Source of the DNA: Dyadobacter sp. CY312
GTDB taxonomy: Bacteria; Bacteroidota; Bacteroidia; Cytophagales; Spirosomataceae
DNA length: 64,000 bases
Reading direction: 5' to 3'
Assembly (NCBI RefSeq): GCF_021390535.1
Contig: NZ_JAJUXG010000008.1
Coordinates: forward strand, 310,001 to 374,000
Both the position numbers and the translations under genes were made by a program. Below the pieces are notes generated by a model that was not told the origin of the DNA, searched no databases, and was given only the letters and a program-made list of their open reading frames with translations. Shown here in pieces: positions 17,792 to 27,542 of the stretch. Positions within the stretch are counted from its first letter, which is position 1. Every line of letters begins with the position of its first letter.

Positions 17792-18169
17792 ATGGAATTA
17801 GCATCAAATTTATCAGAAAGAATTCGTCAGATCAGACTTCAAAAGGGTCTCTCGCAAGAGAATATGGCCGATATGCTGGGTTTATCTACAACAGCCTACG
17901 GCGATGTGGAAAGGGGGCGAACTGAACTTTCATTTTCCCGGCTGGAAAATATTGCCAAGCTGCTGGATGTCCCGCTTCCCGAATTATTGGGTTTTGAATC
18001 GCTCACCATGTCAGAAACCGAATGGCTGCGTCAGGAAAATACGAGGCTACTGGCAGTCAATAGCCGCTTGCAAAATGAAGTAGAGCAATGGAAGGCCAAA
18101 TTCAAGTTATGGTTTGGTGAGGGAGTGATCAGGCAGATAGGGGAGCAGCGGGAGAAGATTGGGTTTTAG
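17792..18169 (+). CDS. XRE-family transcriptional regulator with coiled-coil tail
   Basis: 125 residues. The N-terminal Cro/C1-type helix-turn-helix spans about residues 8-65 (RIRQIRLQKGLSQENMADMLGLSTTAYGDVERGRTELSF). It is followed by a Leu-rich helical tail (about 70-110, with LRQENTRLLAVNSRLQNEVEQWK) that probably forms a dimerising coiled coil. Similar short HTH plus coiled-coil proteins are common in Bacteroidota. No phage or toxin neighbour is present, so a host regulator is likely; target unknown. It is divergent from clpP and convergent with tig. Confidence 0.85.
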   Translation: MELASNLSERIRQIRLQKGLSQENMADMLGLSTTAYGDVERGRTELSFSRLENIAKLLDVPLPELLGFESLTMSETEWLRQENTRLLAVNSRLQNEVEQWKAKFKLWFGEGVIRQIGEQREKIGF

Positions 18170-18300
18170 TCAGGAGTTTTGAGTAAACAGTTCAAAGTGC
18201 GTGAAAAACAAAAGAGTCCAAAGTAACAGACCACTGTCAACTTTGAACTCTTTTATGAATAGTCAAGAAACTGTTTACTGAAAAGTGTAAACTCCTGACT
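18168..18300. repeat. 133-nt imperfect inverted repeat
   Basis: The whole gap between the XRE gene and tig is one long imperfect palindrome. The outer arms AGTCAGGAGTTT (18168-18179) and AAACTCCTGACT (18289-18300) pair perfectly. Inner blocks AGTAAACAGTT with its complement and AAAAGAGT-CAAAGT with its complement also pair. It likely acts as a bidirectional terminator, and it may be a copy of a dispersed palindromic repeat. Confidence 0.7.
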
Positions 18301-18306
18301 TAAAAT

Positions 18307-19659
18307 CTATACTTCTTCCTTCGCTTCTCCTTTTGCAAGAGCTTCGAATTCGCTTACTTCAATAGTTTGTTCATCGGTGCTAACTTGTCCGCGAATTACG
18401 TCAAGTACTTTGTTGTCAAATACCTGATTGAAAATGCTTGTGTAGTTATCGCGTTCTTTATCAGCAAGGTAACCTTGTGCAACACGGTCGATGGTTTCTT
18501 TCATGCTGTCATCGTCTCCGTAAATGCCAAACTGACCTTTTACCATTTCACGGGTAAAATCAAGAATTTCCGGATACTCCACTTTTATAGCAGCAGTATC
18601 AGCAATTTTATTCTTGATCAGGCTAAGCTTTAAAGATTTCTGGAAATCAGTGAATTGCTCTTCAATCTGCTCACGGGTAAACTTGCCTTCGTTTGTTTTT
18701 TCAAGCCAGTTTTTAAGGAATTCTTCAGGTACTTCAATAGCAATGTTATCAATCAAAGCTGTTTCGATGTCACGACGAAGAAGTGCTTCTGTTTCTCTTT
18801 CGTAGTTGCTCTTAATGATTTCAAGAACTTTTTCTTTGAAAGATTCCTCAGTATCTGCAACACCTGGTCCTAATACTTTATCAAAAAACTCATTGTTTAA
18901 TTCAGCAGGAGCCTGACGGGTGATGTCTTCTACTACCAAAGTATATTCTCCGGATAGTTCGCTAACGTCTTCTTTTTTCTTGCCGGTGATGTGTGCAATC
19001 GCAGCCTGATCAGCAAATGTGGTTTGGATATCAAACGTAATTATATCGTCTTTTTTAACACCGATGAATTTAGCCTGATTTGCTTCGTTAACCTGTTTTG
19101 TAGGAACTGCAGTGCGTGTAGTGAATTCAGTTGATTCTTGTTTCAGTTCGCCAAAAATCATATCCCCAACTTCACTTACCTCAGGATGAGCGCTGTCAGC
19201 GAATCTTTCGCGAAGACTGTCCAAAGTTTTGTTCAGTTCGTTATCGTCAACGTTGATTGAATAACGTTTTACTGCCGGAAGCTCGGAAAGGTTTGCATCA
19301 AAATCAGTTGCAATACCCAGGTCGTAGCTAAATTCAAATTCGTTTGGGGTATCCCAGTTTACTTCGTCAGCAGATTTGCGGTCAGGAATTGGATCCCCAA
19401 CAACCTGCAATTTATTTTCACGGATATAGTTGCTCACTGCACCGCTCAGAAGATTGTTTACTTCGTCTACCAGGATGCTCTTACCATACATGCGCTGAAT
19501 TACATGAGCCGGCACTTTTCCTGGACGGAAACCTTTCAAATTCACACGTTTTGAATAATCCTTGATGGTTTTATCAACTTTTGGCTGATAATCCTCTTTG
19601 GTCAGCTTTACTTTAAGTGAAGCTAATGTCGGCGAATTTTTCTCTAATAAAACTTCCAT
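18307..19659 (-). CDS. tig: Trigger factor (ribosome-associated chaperone)
   Basis: A 450-residue chaperone. The start at 19659 (MEVLLEKNSPTLASLKVKL) is chosen over the longer frame to 19722 because it matches the family N-terminus and has an AGGAAAG ribosome site just upstream. The ribosome-binding signature GFRPGKVP is in the N-terminal domain (near residue 45). The middle PPIase-like domain is divergent, as usual in Bacteroidota, and the C-terminal arms are Lys/Glu-rich. It holds nascent chains at the ribosome exit. A tRNA-Leu gene lies upstream on the same strand, separated by a terminator. Confidence 0.95.
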   Translation of the reverse strand: MEVLLEKNSPTLASLKVKLTKEDYQPKVDKTIKDYSKRVNLKGFRPGKVPAHVIQRMYGKSILVDEVNNLLSGAVSNYIRENKLQVVGDPIPDRKSADEVNWDTPNEFEFSYDLGIATDFDANLSELPAVKRYSINVDDNELNKTLDSLRERFADSAHPEVSEVGDMIFGELKQESTEFTTRTAVPTKQVNEANQAKFIGVKKDDIITFDIQTTFADQAAIAHITGKKKEDVSELSGEYTLVVEDITRQAPAELNNEFFDKVLGPGVADTEESFKEKVLEIIKSNYERETEALLRRDIETALIDNIAIEVPEEFLKNWLEKTNEGKFTREQIEEQFTDFQKSLKLSLIKNKIADTAAIKVEYPEILDFTREMVKGQFGIYGDDDSMKETIDRVAQGYLADKERDNYTSIFNQVFDNKVLDVIRGQVSTDEQTIEVSEFEALAKGEAKEEV

Positions 19660-19710
19660 GCTTTCCTTTATGATATTGGTAAATTCTTTTTTAGATAAAT
19701 TGAAAATGAA

Positions 19711-19743
19711 AAATGCCCTCAAAACATAGTCCTGAGGGCATTT
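19711..19743 (-). terminator. Terminator downstream of tRNA-Leu(UAG)
   Basis: Stem AAATGCCCTCA / TGAGGGCATTT, 11 bp with an 11-nt loop, about 75 bases past the tRNA 3' end and before tig. Confidence 0.7.
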
Positions 19744-19818
19744 GACGGGTTAATTACGGAGCAATTTATTTCTAAATTTAATTAGGAATACGACGCCCCG
19801 TCACTCCCTTGCTATTCG

Positions 19819-19900
19819 TACGGGCGGAGGGAATCGAACCCCCACGCCTTGCGGCACTAGATCCTAAGTCTAGCACGTCTACCAGTTCCGCCACGCCCGC
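19819..19900 (-). tRNA. tRNA-Leu (anticodon UAG)
   Basis: 82 nt on the minus strand, CCA not encoded. Acceptor stem GCGGGCG / CGCCCGT, D arm GGCGGAACTGGTAGACGTGC, anticodon arm CTAGA-CTTAGGA-TCTAG giving anticodon UAG, a long variable arm (class II tRNA) and T arm GGGGGTTCGATTCCCTC. Confidence 0.95.
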
Positions 19901-19948
19901 TCTTAGTTTTTTGTTCCGTTTATCAACTCGATCGTTGAATTGGGAGTG

Positions 19949-19981
19949 CAAAGGTATGTTAATTTTTTTAATACATCCAAA
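19949..19981 (-). promoter_or_regulatory. Promoter of tRNA-Leu(UAG)
   Basis: On the minus strand TTTG (19978-19981), a 21-nt spacer and TACCTTTG (19949-19956), a full match to the Bacteroidota promoter, 48 bases before the tRNA. Confidence 0.7.
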
Positions 19982-20023
19982 TTTTTTTAAAAAATTTATG
20001 TTTTGGTAAAATGATATTGAATA

Positions 20024-22360
20024 ATGTCACTAAAATTTGTTATTTTGGTGAAGCGTACTAATTACTATTTAGCAGTGGAGCAACTCGTTGAATCCCTCAA
20101 TATTGACCTTGAGCAGGAGCGTAAGGATATTCTCAAAAAATACAGAAGACTATTAAGGACAGCAAAGCCTTTTTTGAAGGATAACGATGCCAAACTTATA
20201 AAAAAAGCCTTTTATACCTCCGTAGAGGCGCATAAAGACATGCGTCGCAGATCGGGAGAACCCTATATTTACCACCCGCTGGCAGTAGCTCAGATCGTTG
20301 TTGAAGAGATTGGTTTGGGTACCACAGGAATCGTAGCAGCACTCTTGCATGATGTTGTGGAAGATACCGACATGCGTATTGAAGATATTGAGCGACTGTT
20401 CGGGAAAAAGGTTGCGAAAATTATTGACGGTCTCACCAAAATATCTGGAAGGTTCGAATACGGGACCTCGCAGCAAGCAGAAAATTTCAGAAAAATGCTT
20501 CTGACGCTCTCGGATGATGTGCGTGTGATCCTGGTGAAACTGGCTGACCGTTTGCATAACATGCGTACGCTCGACAGTATGCCTCGTGACAAACAGCTGA
20601 AAATTGCCTCAGAAACGATTTTTATATATGCTCCGCTTGCCCACAGGTTGGGTTTATACAGTATTAAGTCAGAGCTGGAAGAGCTGTATCTTAAATATAC
20701 AGAGCCGCAGGAGTATAGGGCTATCGCCAGGAAATTGAGAGAAACAAAAGGTATTCGTGACCGGTTTATTTCCAAATTTATGGAGCCGATCGCACAGGAC
20801 CTTGAAGTTGCCGGTTTGAACTTTATTCTGAAAGGAAGACCAAAGTCGATTTATTCCATTTGGAATAAGATGCGAAAGCAAAACAAGCCGTTTGAAGAGA
20901 TTTATGACCTTTTTGCCGTTAGGATCGTGCTGGAATCTTCGGTAGAAGGAGATAGAGAGAAGGCAATTTGCTGGCAGGCATACTCCATCGTGACTGATCA
21001 TTATAAGCCCAACCCCGATCGGCTTAAAGACTTTTTGAGTACGCCACGCGCCAACGGTTATCAGTCGTTGCATTCGACGGTAATGAGTAAAAGCGGGCAG
21101 TGGGTGGAGGTGCAGATACGCACGTCCAGAATGGATGAAATTGCCGAAAAGGGATATGCGGCCCATTGGAAATACAAAGGGAACGATACCAAGGTACGTG
21201 GTAATATTGAGCAGTGGATCACGCAGGTGCGGGAAACGTTGGAGAACGGTTTTGGAGACAAAACGGCCGCAATAGAGTTTCTGGATGAGTTCAGGAGCAA
21301 TTTGTTCAATGAGGAAGTGTTTGTGTTTACGCCTAAAGGTGAGCTGAAAGTGCTGCAGAGCGGCGCTACGGCTCTGGACTTTGCATTCGACATTCACTCA
21401 GAAGTCGGTGCGCATTGCATGGCAGCCAAAGTGGGTGGAATACTGGTTCCTATCAGCTATGTGCTCAACAACGGGGATCAGATCGAGATCATAACTTCGG
21501 CTAAACAAAAGCCTAATGAAGATTGGCTTCGTATTGTAGTCACCTCAAAGGCCAGATCCAGGATTAAGGATTTTCTCAAAGAAGATAATCGTCGCTATGA
21601 AACAGATGGACGGCAACTGGTAGAAAAAAAATTAAAAGTACTTGGAATAGAACTTACAGCGGAGGTTACCAACCAGCTTCGGGCTTTTTTTGAATGTAAA
21701 ACAACTGCTGATTTCTTTTACAGGATTGGCAAAGCATATATTCACCTCGACGAGTTAAAAAGATTCAAAAGAGATAAGGAGGCCAAGGAGCGGAAAGCAG
21801 GTGAAAACACAACCATACCGCCTGTTGCTGCAAACAGTGATGGCAAGGCATTTACCAAACTTTTAAAAAATATTCATGGCGACAGAGCCGATAGCGATAC
21901 TCTGCTGATAGGTGATGACATGGATAAAATTGATTACAAGCTTGCCCCATGCTGTAATCCAATTGCCGGAGATGACGTATTTGGTTTTGTTACCATTAAT
22001 GAAGGTATCAAAATTCACCGTACTACCTGCCCGAATGCGGCGGAGTTGATGTCAAAACATGGTAACAGAATTATCAAAGCCAAATGGGAGTCCAGTAAGG
22101 AAGAAGCGTTTCTGGCAGGGCTATACATATCAGGAACAGATCGAGTTGGGTTGATTAATGACGTGACGCGAATCATTTCCAATGAGCTTCACATTAATAT
22201 GCGGGGTCTTACCATTGACACCAAAGACGGCGTTTTTAATGGTGATATAAGGCTGTATGTACAGGATACAAGCCATTTGGATATACTGATAAATAAATTG
22301 GAAGAAGTAGAAGGTGTTTACAAAGTGCAGCGATTTGATACCAATTTGAACGGAAAATAG
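20024..22360 (+). CDS. spoT: Bifunctional (p)ppGpp synthetase/hydrolase (RelA/SpoT family)
   Basis: 778 residues. The HD hydrolase domain keeps its metal ligands (YHPLAVAQIV, LLHDVVEDT with His109-Asp110, KLADRLHNMRT). It is followed by the synthetase domain (GRPKSIYSIWNKM, YDLFAVRIVLES, RANGYQSLHSTV), a TGS domain (VFTPKGELKVLQSGATALDFAF), a zinc-finger-like/helical part (CCNPIAGDDVFGFV, HRTTCPN) and a C-terminal ACT domain. Intact HD and synthetase motifs suggest both activities, controlling the stringent response. The first ~18 residues are not conserved, and a GTG at 20075 could be the true start. Confidence 0.93.
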   Translation: MSLKFVILVKRTNYYLAVEQLVESLNIDLEQERKDILKKYRRLLRTAKPFLKDNDAKLIKKAFYTSVEAHKDMRRRSGEPYIYHPLAVAQIVVEEIGLGTTGIVAALLHDVVEDTDMRIEDIERLFGKKVAKIIDGLTKISGRFEYGTSQQAENFRKMLLTLSDDVRVILVKLADRLHNMRTLDSMPRDKQLKIASETIFIYAPLAHRLGLYSIKSELEELYLKYTEPQEYRAIARKLRETKGIRDRFISKFMEPIAQDLEVAGLNFILKGRPKSIYSIWNKMRKQNKPFEEIYDLFAVRIVLESSVEGDREKAICWQAYSIVTDHYKPNPDRLKDFLSTPRANGYQSLHSTVMSKSGQWVEVQIRTSRMDEIAEKGYAAHWKYKGNDTKVRGNIEQWITQVRETLENGFGDKTAAIEFLDEFRSNLFNEEVFVFTPKGELKVLQSGATALDFAFDIHSEVGAHCMAAKVGGILVPISYVLNNGDQIEIITSAKQKPNEDWLRIVVTSKARSRIKDFLKEDNRRYETDGRQLVEKKLKVLGIELTAEVTNQLRAFFECKTTADFFYRIGKAYIHLDELKRFKRDKEAKERKAGENTTIPPVAANSDGKAFTKLLKNIHGDRADSDTLLIGDDMDKIDYKLAPCCNPIAGDDVFGFVTINEGIKIHRTTCPNAAELMSKHGNRIIKAKWESSKEEAFLAGLYISGTDRVGLINDVTRIISNELHINMRGLTIDTKDGVFNGDIRLYVQDTSHLDILINKLEEVEGVYKVQRFDTNLNGK

Positions 22361-22495
22361 TTATCTATGAACCAATACATATGATACTTGTTATGAAACT
22401 GGTATTGGTTCCGGCAGTTCCAAATTTGATGTTAGCTGCCACATAGTCACCTTGTTTAAGTAAAAAAGCGTAATTTGCGCAAGATTTCAAAAGAT

Positions 22496-22999
22496 ATGCC
22501 ACAAGCCAGCAAACCAAATTTTGAAGCCGCCAAGAAAATCTTAACGGCTTACTTAGAAAATAAAGGACTTCGGAAAACACCTGAGCGTTTTGCGATCCTG
22601 GAAGAGATATATACGAGGGAGGATCATTTTGATGTGGATGAGCTTTACATCAGTATGAAGAATAAACGCTACAGGGTAAGTCGTGCTACGGTATACAATA
22701 CCCTTGACGTACTTGTGGACTGTGATCTGGTAACCAAGCATCAATTTGGAAAAAACCTGGCACAGTTTGAAAAATCATACGGAAATAAACAGCACGATCA
22801 TTTGATCTGTACCGATTGCCATAAAGTAATGGAGTTCTGCGATCCGCGTATCCAGTCCATTCAGAATATGGTTGGGGAAATGCTCAACTTTAGTGTTATG
22901 CACCATTCCCTCATATTTTACGGTAACTGCACCAAAGAGAATTGCCAGAATCGTAGTGAAATTGGTCAGGAAGTGTCTGTTGCTCACGAAAGAGATTAG
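22496..22999 (+). CDS. Fur-family transcriptional regulator (Fur/PerR type)
   Basis: 167 residues from the ATG at 22496; the frame opens at a TTG (22475) that I reject. The winged helix region LRKTPERFAILEEIY and YRVSRATVYNTLDVL is followed by the metal domain with HDHLIC-x2-C (first CxxC) and C-x4-C (CTKENC). The motif HFDVDELY and the sensor residues His-Asp-His are those of Fur/PerR proteins for iron or peroxide. It is distinct from the Zur-like gene at 7624, having no extra His cluster. It lies between spoT and purA on the same strand with gaps of roughly 85-135 bases. Confidence 0.87.
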   Translation: MPQASKPNFEAAKKILTAYLENKGLRKTPERFAILEEIYTREDHFDVDELYISMKNKRYRVSRATVYNTLDVLVDCDLVTKHQFGKNLAQFEKSYGNKQHDHLICTDCHKVMEFCDPRIQSIQNMVGEMLNFSVMHHSLIFYGNCTKENCQNRSEIGQEVSVAHERD

Positions 23000-23083
23000 T
23001 AGTTTTGTTGCTCCGTCCGGTTCTGACTGCATGAGCCGGCAGTCTTGCATGAAAAATTTTATTTTTTAGTAATCAATTATTAG

Positions 23084-24379
23084 ATGAAAGTTGATGTATT
23101 GCTTGGTCTCCAGTGGGGAGATGAGGGTAAAGGGAAAATTGTGGACGTTCTTGCGCCGCGTTATAATGTCGTAGCCCGTTTTCAGGGAGGTCCCAATGCA
23201 GGACATACTCTTGAATTTGACGGCATTAAACATGTCTTGCATCAAATTCCATCAGGGATTTTCCGCAGCGATATTCAAAATATCATCGGAAACGGTGTAG
23301 TATTGGATCCTATTGTTTTCAAACGTGAAGTTGAAAATTTAGGGAAATACAATCTGGATTTATTCAGTAATCTGTTTGTATCTAAAAAGGCGTCATTAAT
23401 TCTGCCTACCCATGCGTTGCTTGATGCGGCGTATGAGCGCTCCAAAGGTGATTCAAAAATCGGTTCTACTTTAAGAGGCATCGGTCCAACCTATCAGGAT
23501 AAGATTGCCCGTCTCGGACTTCGTGTTGGTGATGTTTTATCTCCAAATTTTGCTGATAAATACAAAAAACTGGTTGACGCGCACAAAGTAATTCTTGACT
23601 TTTATGCGTTTGACTATTCTGCAGCATTACCACAATCGGAAGAAAATTTCTTTGCTGCTATTGAGTTCATGAAGCAGTTCACACTGGTAGACAGTGAGTA
23701 TGTTGTAAACGATGCGCTTACGGCTGGAAGATCGGTTTTGGCAGAAGGTGCACAAGGCTCTCTGCTGGACATTGATTTTGGTTCTTATCCTTTCGTGACC
23801 AGTTCTACAACCATGGCTGCCGGTGCATGTACAGGTCTGGGAATTGCCCCGAGTCAGGTAGGAGAGGTATTCGGTATATTCAAGGCTTATTGCACGCGGG
23901 TTGGAAGTGGTCCTTTCCCAACAGAATTGTTGGAAGAAACGGGAGAAAAAATGCGCCAGGAAGGTCGTGAGTTTGGTGCAACCACCGGGCGTCCGCGTCG
24001 TTGTGGATGGTTGGATTTGCCAGCTCTTAAATATGCGATCATGATCAACGGTGTTACGCAATTGATTATGATGAAGGTGGATGTGTTGACGGTTTTTGAT
24101 AGAATTAACGTTTGTACACACTATCGCCTGCCAGATGGAACTACCACCGATCAGCTTCCTTATGATTTGTGTGACGAAACAGTAGAGCCAATCTATCGCG
24201 AATTTGAAGGATGGCAGCAATCCCTGGATGGAATCTATGATTTCGAAGCAATTCCGTCTCAGCTACTTGCTTATGTGAAATTTCTGGAAGAAGAATTGAA
24301 CCTGCCAATTACTTTTATTTCAACAGGTCCTGATCGTGAAGCGTTGATCAGCCGTGAAATATCTGCCCAGTTGAGCTAA
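23084..24379 (+). CDS. purA: Adenylosuccinate synthetase
   Basis: 431 residues, catalysing GTP-dependent joining of IMP and aspartate in AMP synthesis. P-loop WGDEGKGK (residues 11-18) contains Asp13, and NAGHT contains His41, the two catalytic residues, in standard numbering. GIGPTYQDK, QGSLLDIDFGSYPFVTSS, the TRVGSGPFPTE loop, GRPRRCGWLDL and the C-terminal STGPDREALI are all present. Full length. It ends in a strong terminator shared with the convergent helicase gene. Confidence 0.97.
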   Translation: MKVDVLLGLQWGDEGKGKIVDVLAPRYNVVARFQGGPNAGHTLEFDGIKHVLHQIPSGIFRSDIQNIIGNGVVLDPIVFKREVENLGKYNLDLFSNLFVSKKASLILPTHALLDAAYERSKGDSKIGSTLRGIGPTYQDKIARLGLRVGDVLSPNFADKYKKLVDAHKVILDFYAFDYSAALPQSEENFFAAIEFMKQFTLVDSEYVVNDALTAGRSVLAEGAQGSLLDIDFGSYPFVTSSTTMAAGACTGLGIAPSQVGEVFGIFKAYCTRVGSGPFPTELLEETGEKMRQEGREFGATTGRPRRCGWLDLPALKYAIMINGVTQLIMMKVDVLTVFDRINVCTHYRLPDGTTTDQLPYDLCDETVEPIYREFEGWQQSLDGIYDFEAIPSQLLAYVKFLEEELNLPITFISTGPDREALISREISAQLS

Positions 24380-24397
24380 GGAAATATATTTGAGGTG

Positions 24398-24437
24398 AAA
24401 GAATCCTGTCTGAAATTTTTCGGGCAGGATTCTTTTT
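24398..24437. terminator. Bidirectional terminator between purA and the SNF2 helicase
   Basis: An 11-bp stem (AAAGAATCCTG / CAGGATTCTTT) followed by seven T on the plus strand, ending at the helicase stop codon. Confidence 0.85.
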
Positions 24438-27389
24438 TTATGAAAGCAGGCTCAGTACATCCTCTTTTGTAAGTGATTTAACAAAACCGTCTTCGCTGGA
24501 TATGAGGTCGTCGGCCAATTGTTTCTTGGTTTGTTGCAGGGCAAGAATCTTCTCTTCGACGGAATTTTTGGTAATAAATTTGTACGTAAATACCGTCCGT
24601 TGCTGACCAATACGGTGAGCCCGGTCTACGGCCTGCGCCTCAATGGCTGGGTTCCACCACGGATCAAGAATGAACACGTAGTCAGCTGCTGTCAGATTCA
24701 GTCCTAGTCCACCTGCTTTAAGAGAAATAAGGAAGACTTTGATATCTTCATTATTTTGAAAATTTTCGACCTGAGTCTGTCTGTCCTTGGTTGAACCGTC
24801 CAGATAAGAATAGGTGATTTTCTCTTTATTCAGGTAATTCCTGAAAAGATCAAGGTGTTTAATATATTGGCTGAATATCAATATCTTGTGATTCTCTCCC
24901 AATACCGTCTGTATCTTGTGAAGAACATCCTCAAACTTTCCTGAACCATCTTCATATTCAGCATCGACCATTCTGGGATGATTTGCCAATTGTCGTAATT
25001 TGGTAAGTCCCTGTAATACCACCATCTGGGATTTTGAGAAACCTTCAGAGTCAATACTTTGTAATATCAGGTTCCGGTAATAAGCTTTCGATTCTTCGTA
25101 AGCTTTTTCCTGTTCTTCTGTCATATCGCAGTATTGAATGCTTTCCACTTTCTCGGGAAGATCCGTTGCAACCTGCGATTTATGACGGCGAAGAATAAAG
25201 GGTTTGATCAGATTATAGAGCCGCTTGCTTTTCTCAGCATCATTACGTTTTTCAATTGGAATCTGGAATTCATCCCTGAAAAATGTTTGCGTTCCCAGCA
25301 ATCCCGGATTAACGAATGACATTTGAGACCATAAGTCGAGGGTGCTGTTTTCAATAGGTGTACCTGTCAGGATTAACCTGTTGGCTGAGTTCAGTTTCCT
25401 GACCGCCTTCGTTATTATGGAAGAAGGATTTTTAATCGCCTGAGATTCATCCAGAATAACGTAATTGAAACGGTAAGATTGAATGATGTTAATGTCTAGC
25501 CGCACTATACCATAGGATGTCAGAATCAGATCATATTGGCTAAATTGCTCTGTGCTTTTTTCGCGGTATGTTCCCGTGTAAACATGTACCTTAAGATCGG
25601 GTGTAAATCTCTTGGCTTCCAGTACCCAGTTGTAAATGAGCGAGGTGGGCATTATTAGCAAGGACGGTTCAGAAATACCCTGTTCTTTTTGCGACTGCAA
25701 AAATGCAAGCGTTTGAACCGTTTTTCCAAGACCCATATCATCAGCCAGGCAGCCACCAAAACGATACTGATTTAGAAAATGAAGCCAATCGTATCCCGAT
25801 TTTTGATACGGTCGTAAAATCCCTTTGAAATGAACCGGTTGCTCAGTAGGTTCTATGTGATTAAAGTCGCGGAGATTCTCAAGTTTTCGGCTGATCACAG
25901 CACTTGCCAGATTGTCCTCCCTCAACTCCTGAACCAGAGCCAGATGGTGCATTTTTAGCCTCAGCTCACCTTCATGATTTTCCGTGAAAGAAAACAGCTC
26001 TGAGTATTTTGTAAACCACCATTCCGGAATTACAGCTGTTTCTCCATTCGGTAAAAGAAATTCCTTTTTCTGGTTGAGAATGTAATTTTTAAGCTGAATG
26101 AATGGTATTTCAAATTCTCCAAACTGTACTTTGGCATGAATATCGAACCAGTCTCTTCCTTCCTGGATAGAAATGTCCAGCGATGAATAGCCAAGAAAGT
26201 AACGTTTTGAATCGGCAGTGTTTTGTTTAAGCTGAATGCCATGCTCTTCAAGCAGATTCGCATTGGTTTGAAGCCATCCGAACGCCTCTGATTTAGGAAG
26301 CATTATTTTTCCATTACGAATATTTAGTCCCCAGCTTTTTATCCTGTCTAATTGTTGTTTTTCGGAAGATAGGTCTCTCTTTACTTTATGAAAGAAATAT
26401 TCCGTTCCTTTTTTTTCAATCGATACACTCGATGGAGCCGCGTCAGAGTCCGTTCTGAATGCAAAATTTCCAAGACCGTATTGGAAGGACAGATCCAATA
26501 TTACTTCATTATCGTCGGGCTCATCAGTCACAACTTCAGTATTATCTGAATCAGCAAAAAGAAGCATTTCAGATTTTTTAAAATTTGCCGCGGTATCTGA
26601 TATGGTCAGAACTGTTTTCGGAGAAGAGGTGATATTTCTGATCTCGAAACCTCTAGCAACCACATCATACGATGCAATAAGAGGAGCCACAAACTTGCGG
26701 TAGTATTGCTCCTCTACTTTGCCTGGTATGGCAATAAATTTTTTGGCAAGAAATGGCTTGATTTTCTTACCATCTACGTCACCTGCAAAGTGATACAAAT
26801 GTGCGTCAACGATAAGCCATGCCGGTTCTTCACAGATCAGTATTGCATTCTTGTATTGAAAATCCAGTTTTTCGTATTTAAATCTGATTGTAGGAAAGTA
26901 ATGGGTGTTGTCTTCATTGCGTACAAAATGAAAGCGGATTGTGGCTTTTTCAGTCTCCCGGACAATCTGCTTCCAGAGTGGGTTTCCGTCACTACCCATG
27001 ATGAACAAACTTTTACCATCAAGTCTTTCCAGTATTTGCGCTTTGGTTTTTTCGAGATAATTAAAGATGGCTTCCTGAGTCCCTTTGTCTCCCTTTTGAG
27101 GATCGTACACTTTTAGGAAAAAATCAACAGCATGTAATTTTTTTGGATTGAATTTTTTCAGGATTGCATCCTGCTGAATATCGTCAATGAGGTTGACGAG
27201 TTCGACGTCCTTTTCATCAATGCCGGAATTGAACTCGTTTATGTTTTTAGAAGAAATGTTTTGTATTAAAAACGAAAAATCACCCTGATGATCCAGCTGA
27301 ACCACGAAGGTTTCAAAAATATAGCCGAGATACTCATGATTCAGAATCGAATAGACGATCTTGAAGGGTTGCAGGGGAGATACTTTCAT
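24438..27389 (-). CDS. SNF2-family DEAD/DEAH-box ATPase
   Basis: About 983 residues from the chosen ATG at 27389 (MKVSPLQPFKIVYSI); the frame runs to 27479 but the extra 30 residues look non-native. The N-terminal ~500 residues are a family-specific accessory region without named motifs. The SNF2 ATPase core starts near residue 540: DDMGLGKTVQT (Walker A, about 550), DESQAIKN (motif II, about 648), LTGTPIENS (motif III), then the helicase-C half with SLKAGGLGLNLTAADYV and WWNPAIEAQAVDRAHRIGQ (motifs V and VI). Such proteins translocate on double-stranded DNA and remodel protein-DNA complexes; the role in Bacteroidota is not known. The two tRNA genes lie upstream on the same strand. Confidence 0.9.
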   Translation of the reverse strand: MKVSPLQPFKIVYSILNHEYLGYIFETFVVQLDHQGDFSFLIQNISSKNINEFNSGIDEKDVELVNLIDDIQQDAILKKFNPKKLHAVDFFLKVYDPQKGDKGTQEAIFNYLEKTKAQILERLDGKSLFIMGSDGNPLWKQIVRETEKATIRFHFVRNEDNTHYFPTIRFKYEKLDFQYKNAILICEEPAWLIVDAHLYHFAGDVDGKKIKPFLAKKFIAIPGKVEEQYYRKFVAPLIASYDVVARGFEIRNITSSPKTVLTISDTAANFKKSEMLLFADSDNTEVVTDEPDDNEVILDLSFQYGLGNFAFRTDSDAAPSSVSIEKKGTEYFFHKVKRDLSSEKQQLDRIKSWGLNIRNGKIMLPKSEAFGWLQTNANLLEEHGIQLKQNTADSKRYFLGYSSLDISIQEGRDWFDIHAKVQFGEFEIPFIQLKNYILNQKKEFLLPNGETAVIPEWWFTKYSELFSFTENHEGELRLKMHHLALVQELREDNLASAVISRKLENLRDFNHIEPTEQPVHFKGILRPYQKSGYDWLHFLNQYRFGGCLADDMGLGKTVQTLAFLQSQKEQGISEPSLLIMPTSLIYNWVLEAKRFTPDLKVHVYTGTYREKSTEQFSQYDLILTSYGIVRLDINIIQSYRFNYVILDESQAIKNPSSIITKAVRKLNSANRLILTGTPIENSTLDLWSQMSFVNPGLLGTQTFFRDEFQIPIEKRNDAEKSKRLYNLIKPFILRRHKSQVATDLPEKVESIQYCDMTEEQEKAYEESKAYYRNLILQSIDSEGFSKSQMVVLQGLTKLRQLANHPRMVDAEYEDGSGKFEDVLHKIQTVLGENHKILIFSQYIKHLDLFRNYLNKEKITYSYLDGSTKDRQTQVENFQNNEDIKVFLISLKAGGLGLNLTAADYVFILDPWWNPAIEAQAVDRAHRIGQQRTVFTYKFITKNSVEEKILALQQTKKQLADDLISSEDGFVKSLTKEDVLSLLS

Positions 27390-27499
27390 CAGATGATACG
27401 TTGAACGGACATTTTCGAGAAGCTTCAAAGAGAGATAATGAATCCCTGATGAGCTCTCTTGTGTCTGGCAAAATATCAAATATATGATAAAAGGGGAGC

Positions 27500-27529
27500 A
27501 AAAAAAAGACTTCCCTGTAAAGGAAGTCT
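27500..27529 (-). terminator. Terminator of tRNA-Leu(UAA)
   Basis: Stem AGACTTCC / GGAAGTCT with a 7-nt loop; on the minus strand it continues into seven T. Confidence 0.8.
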
Positions 27530-27542
27530 CTGGGATAAGTGG

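Noticed and set aside
19809..20009. 66-codon plus-strand frame (RAEGIEPPRLAALDPKSSTSTSS)
   Set aside because: It is the complement of tRNA-Leu(UAG); this peptide is a well-known false translation of tRNA genes.
22475..22495. TTG start for the Fur-family gene
   Set aside because: Adds seven poorly conserved residues; ATG at 22496 gives normal family length.
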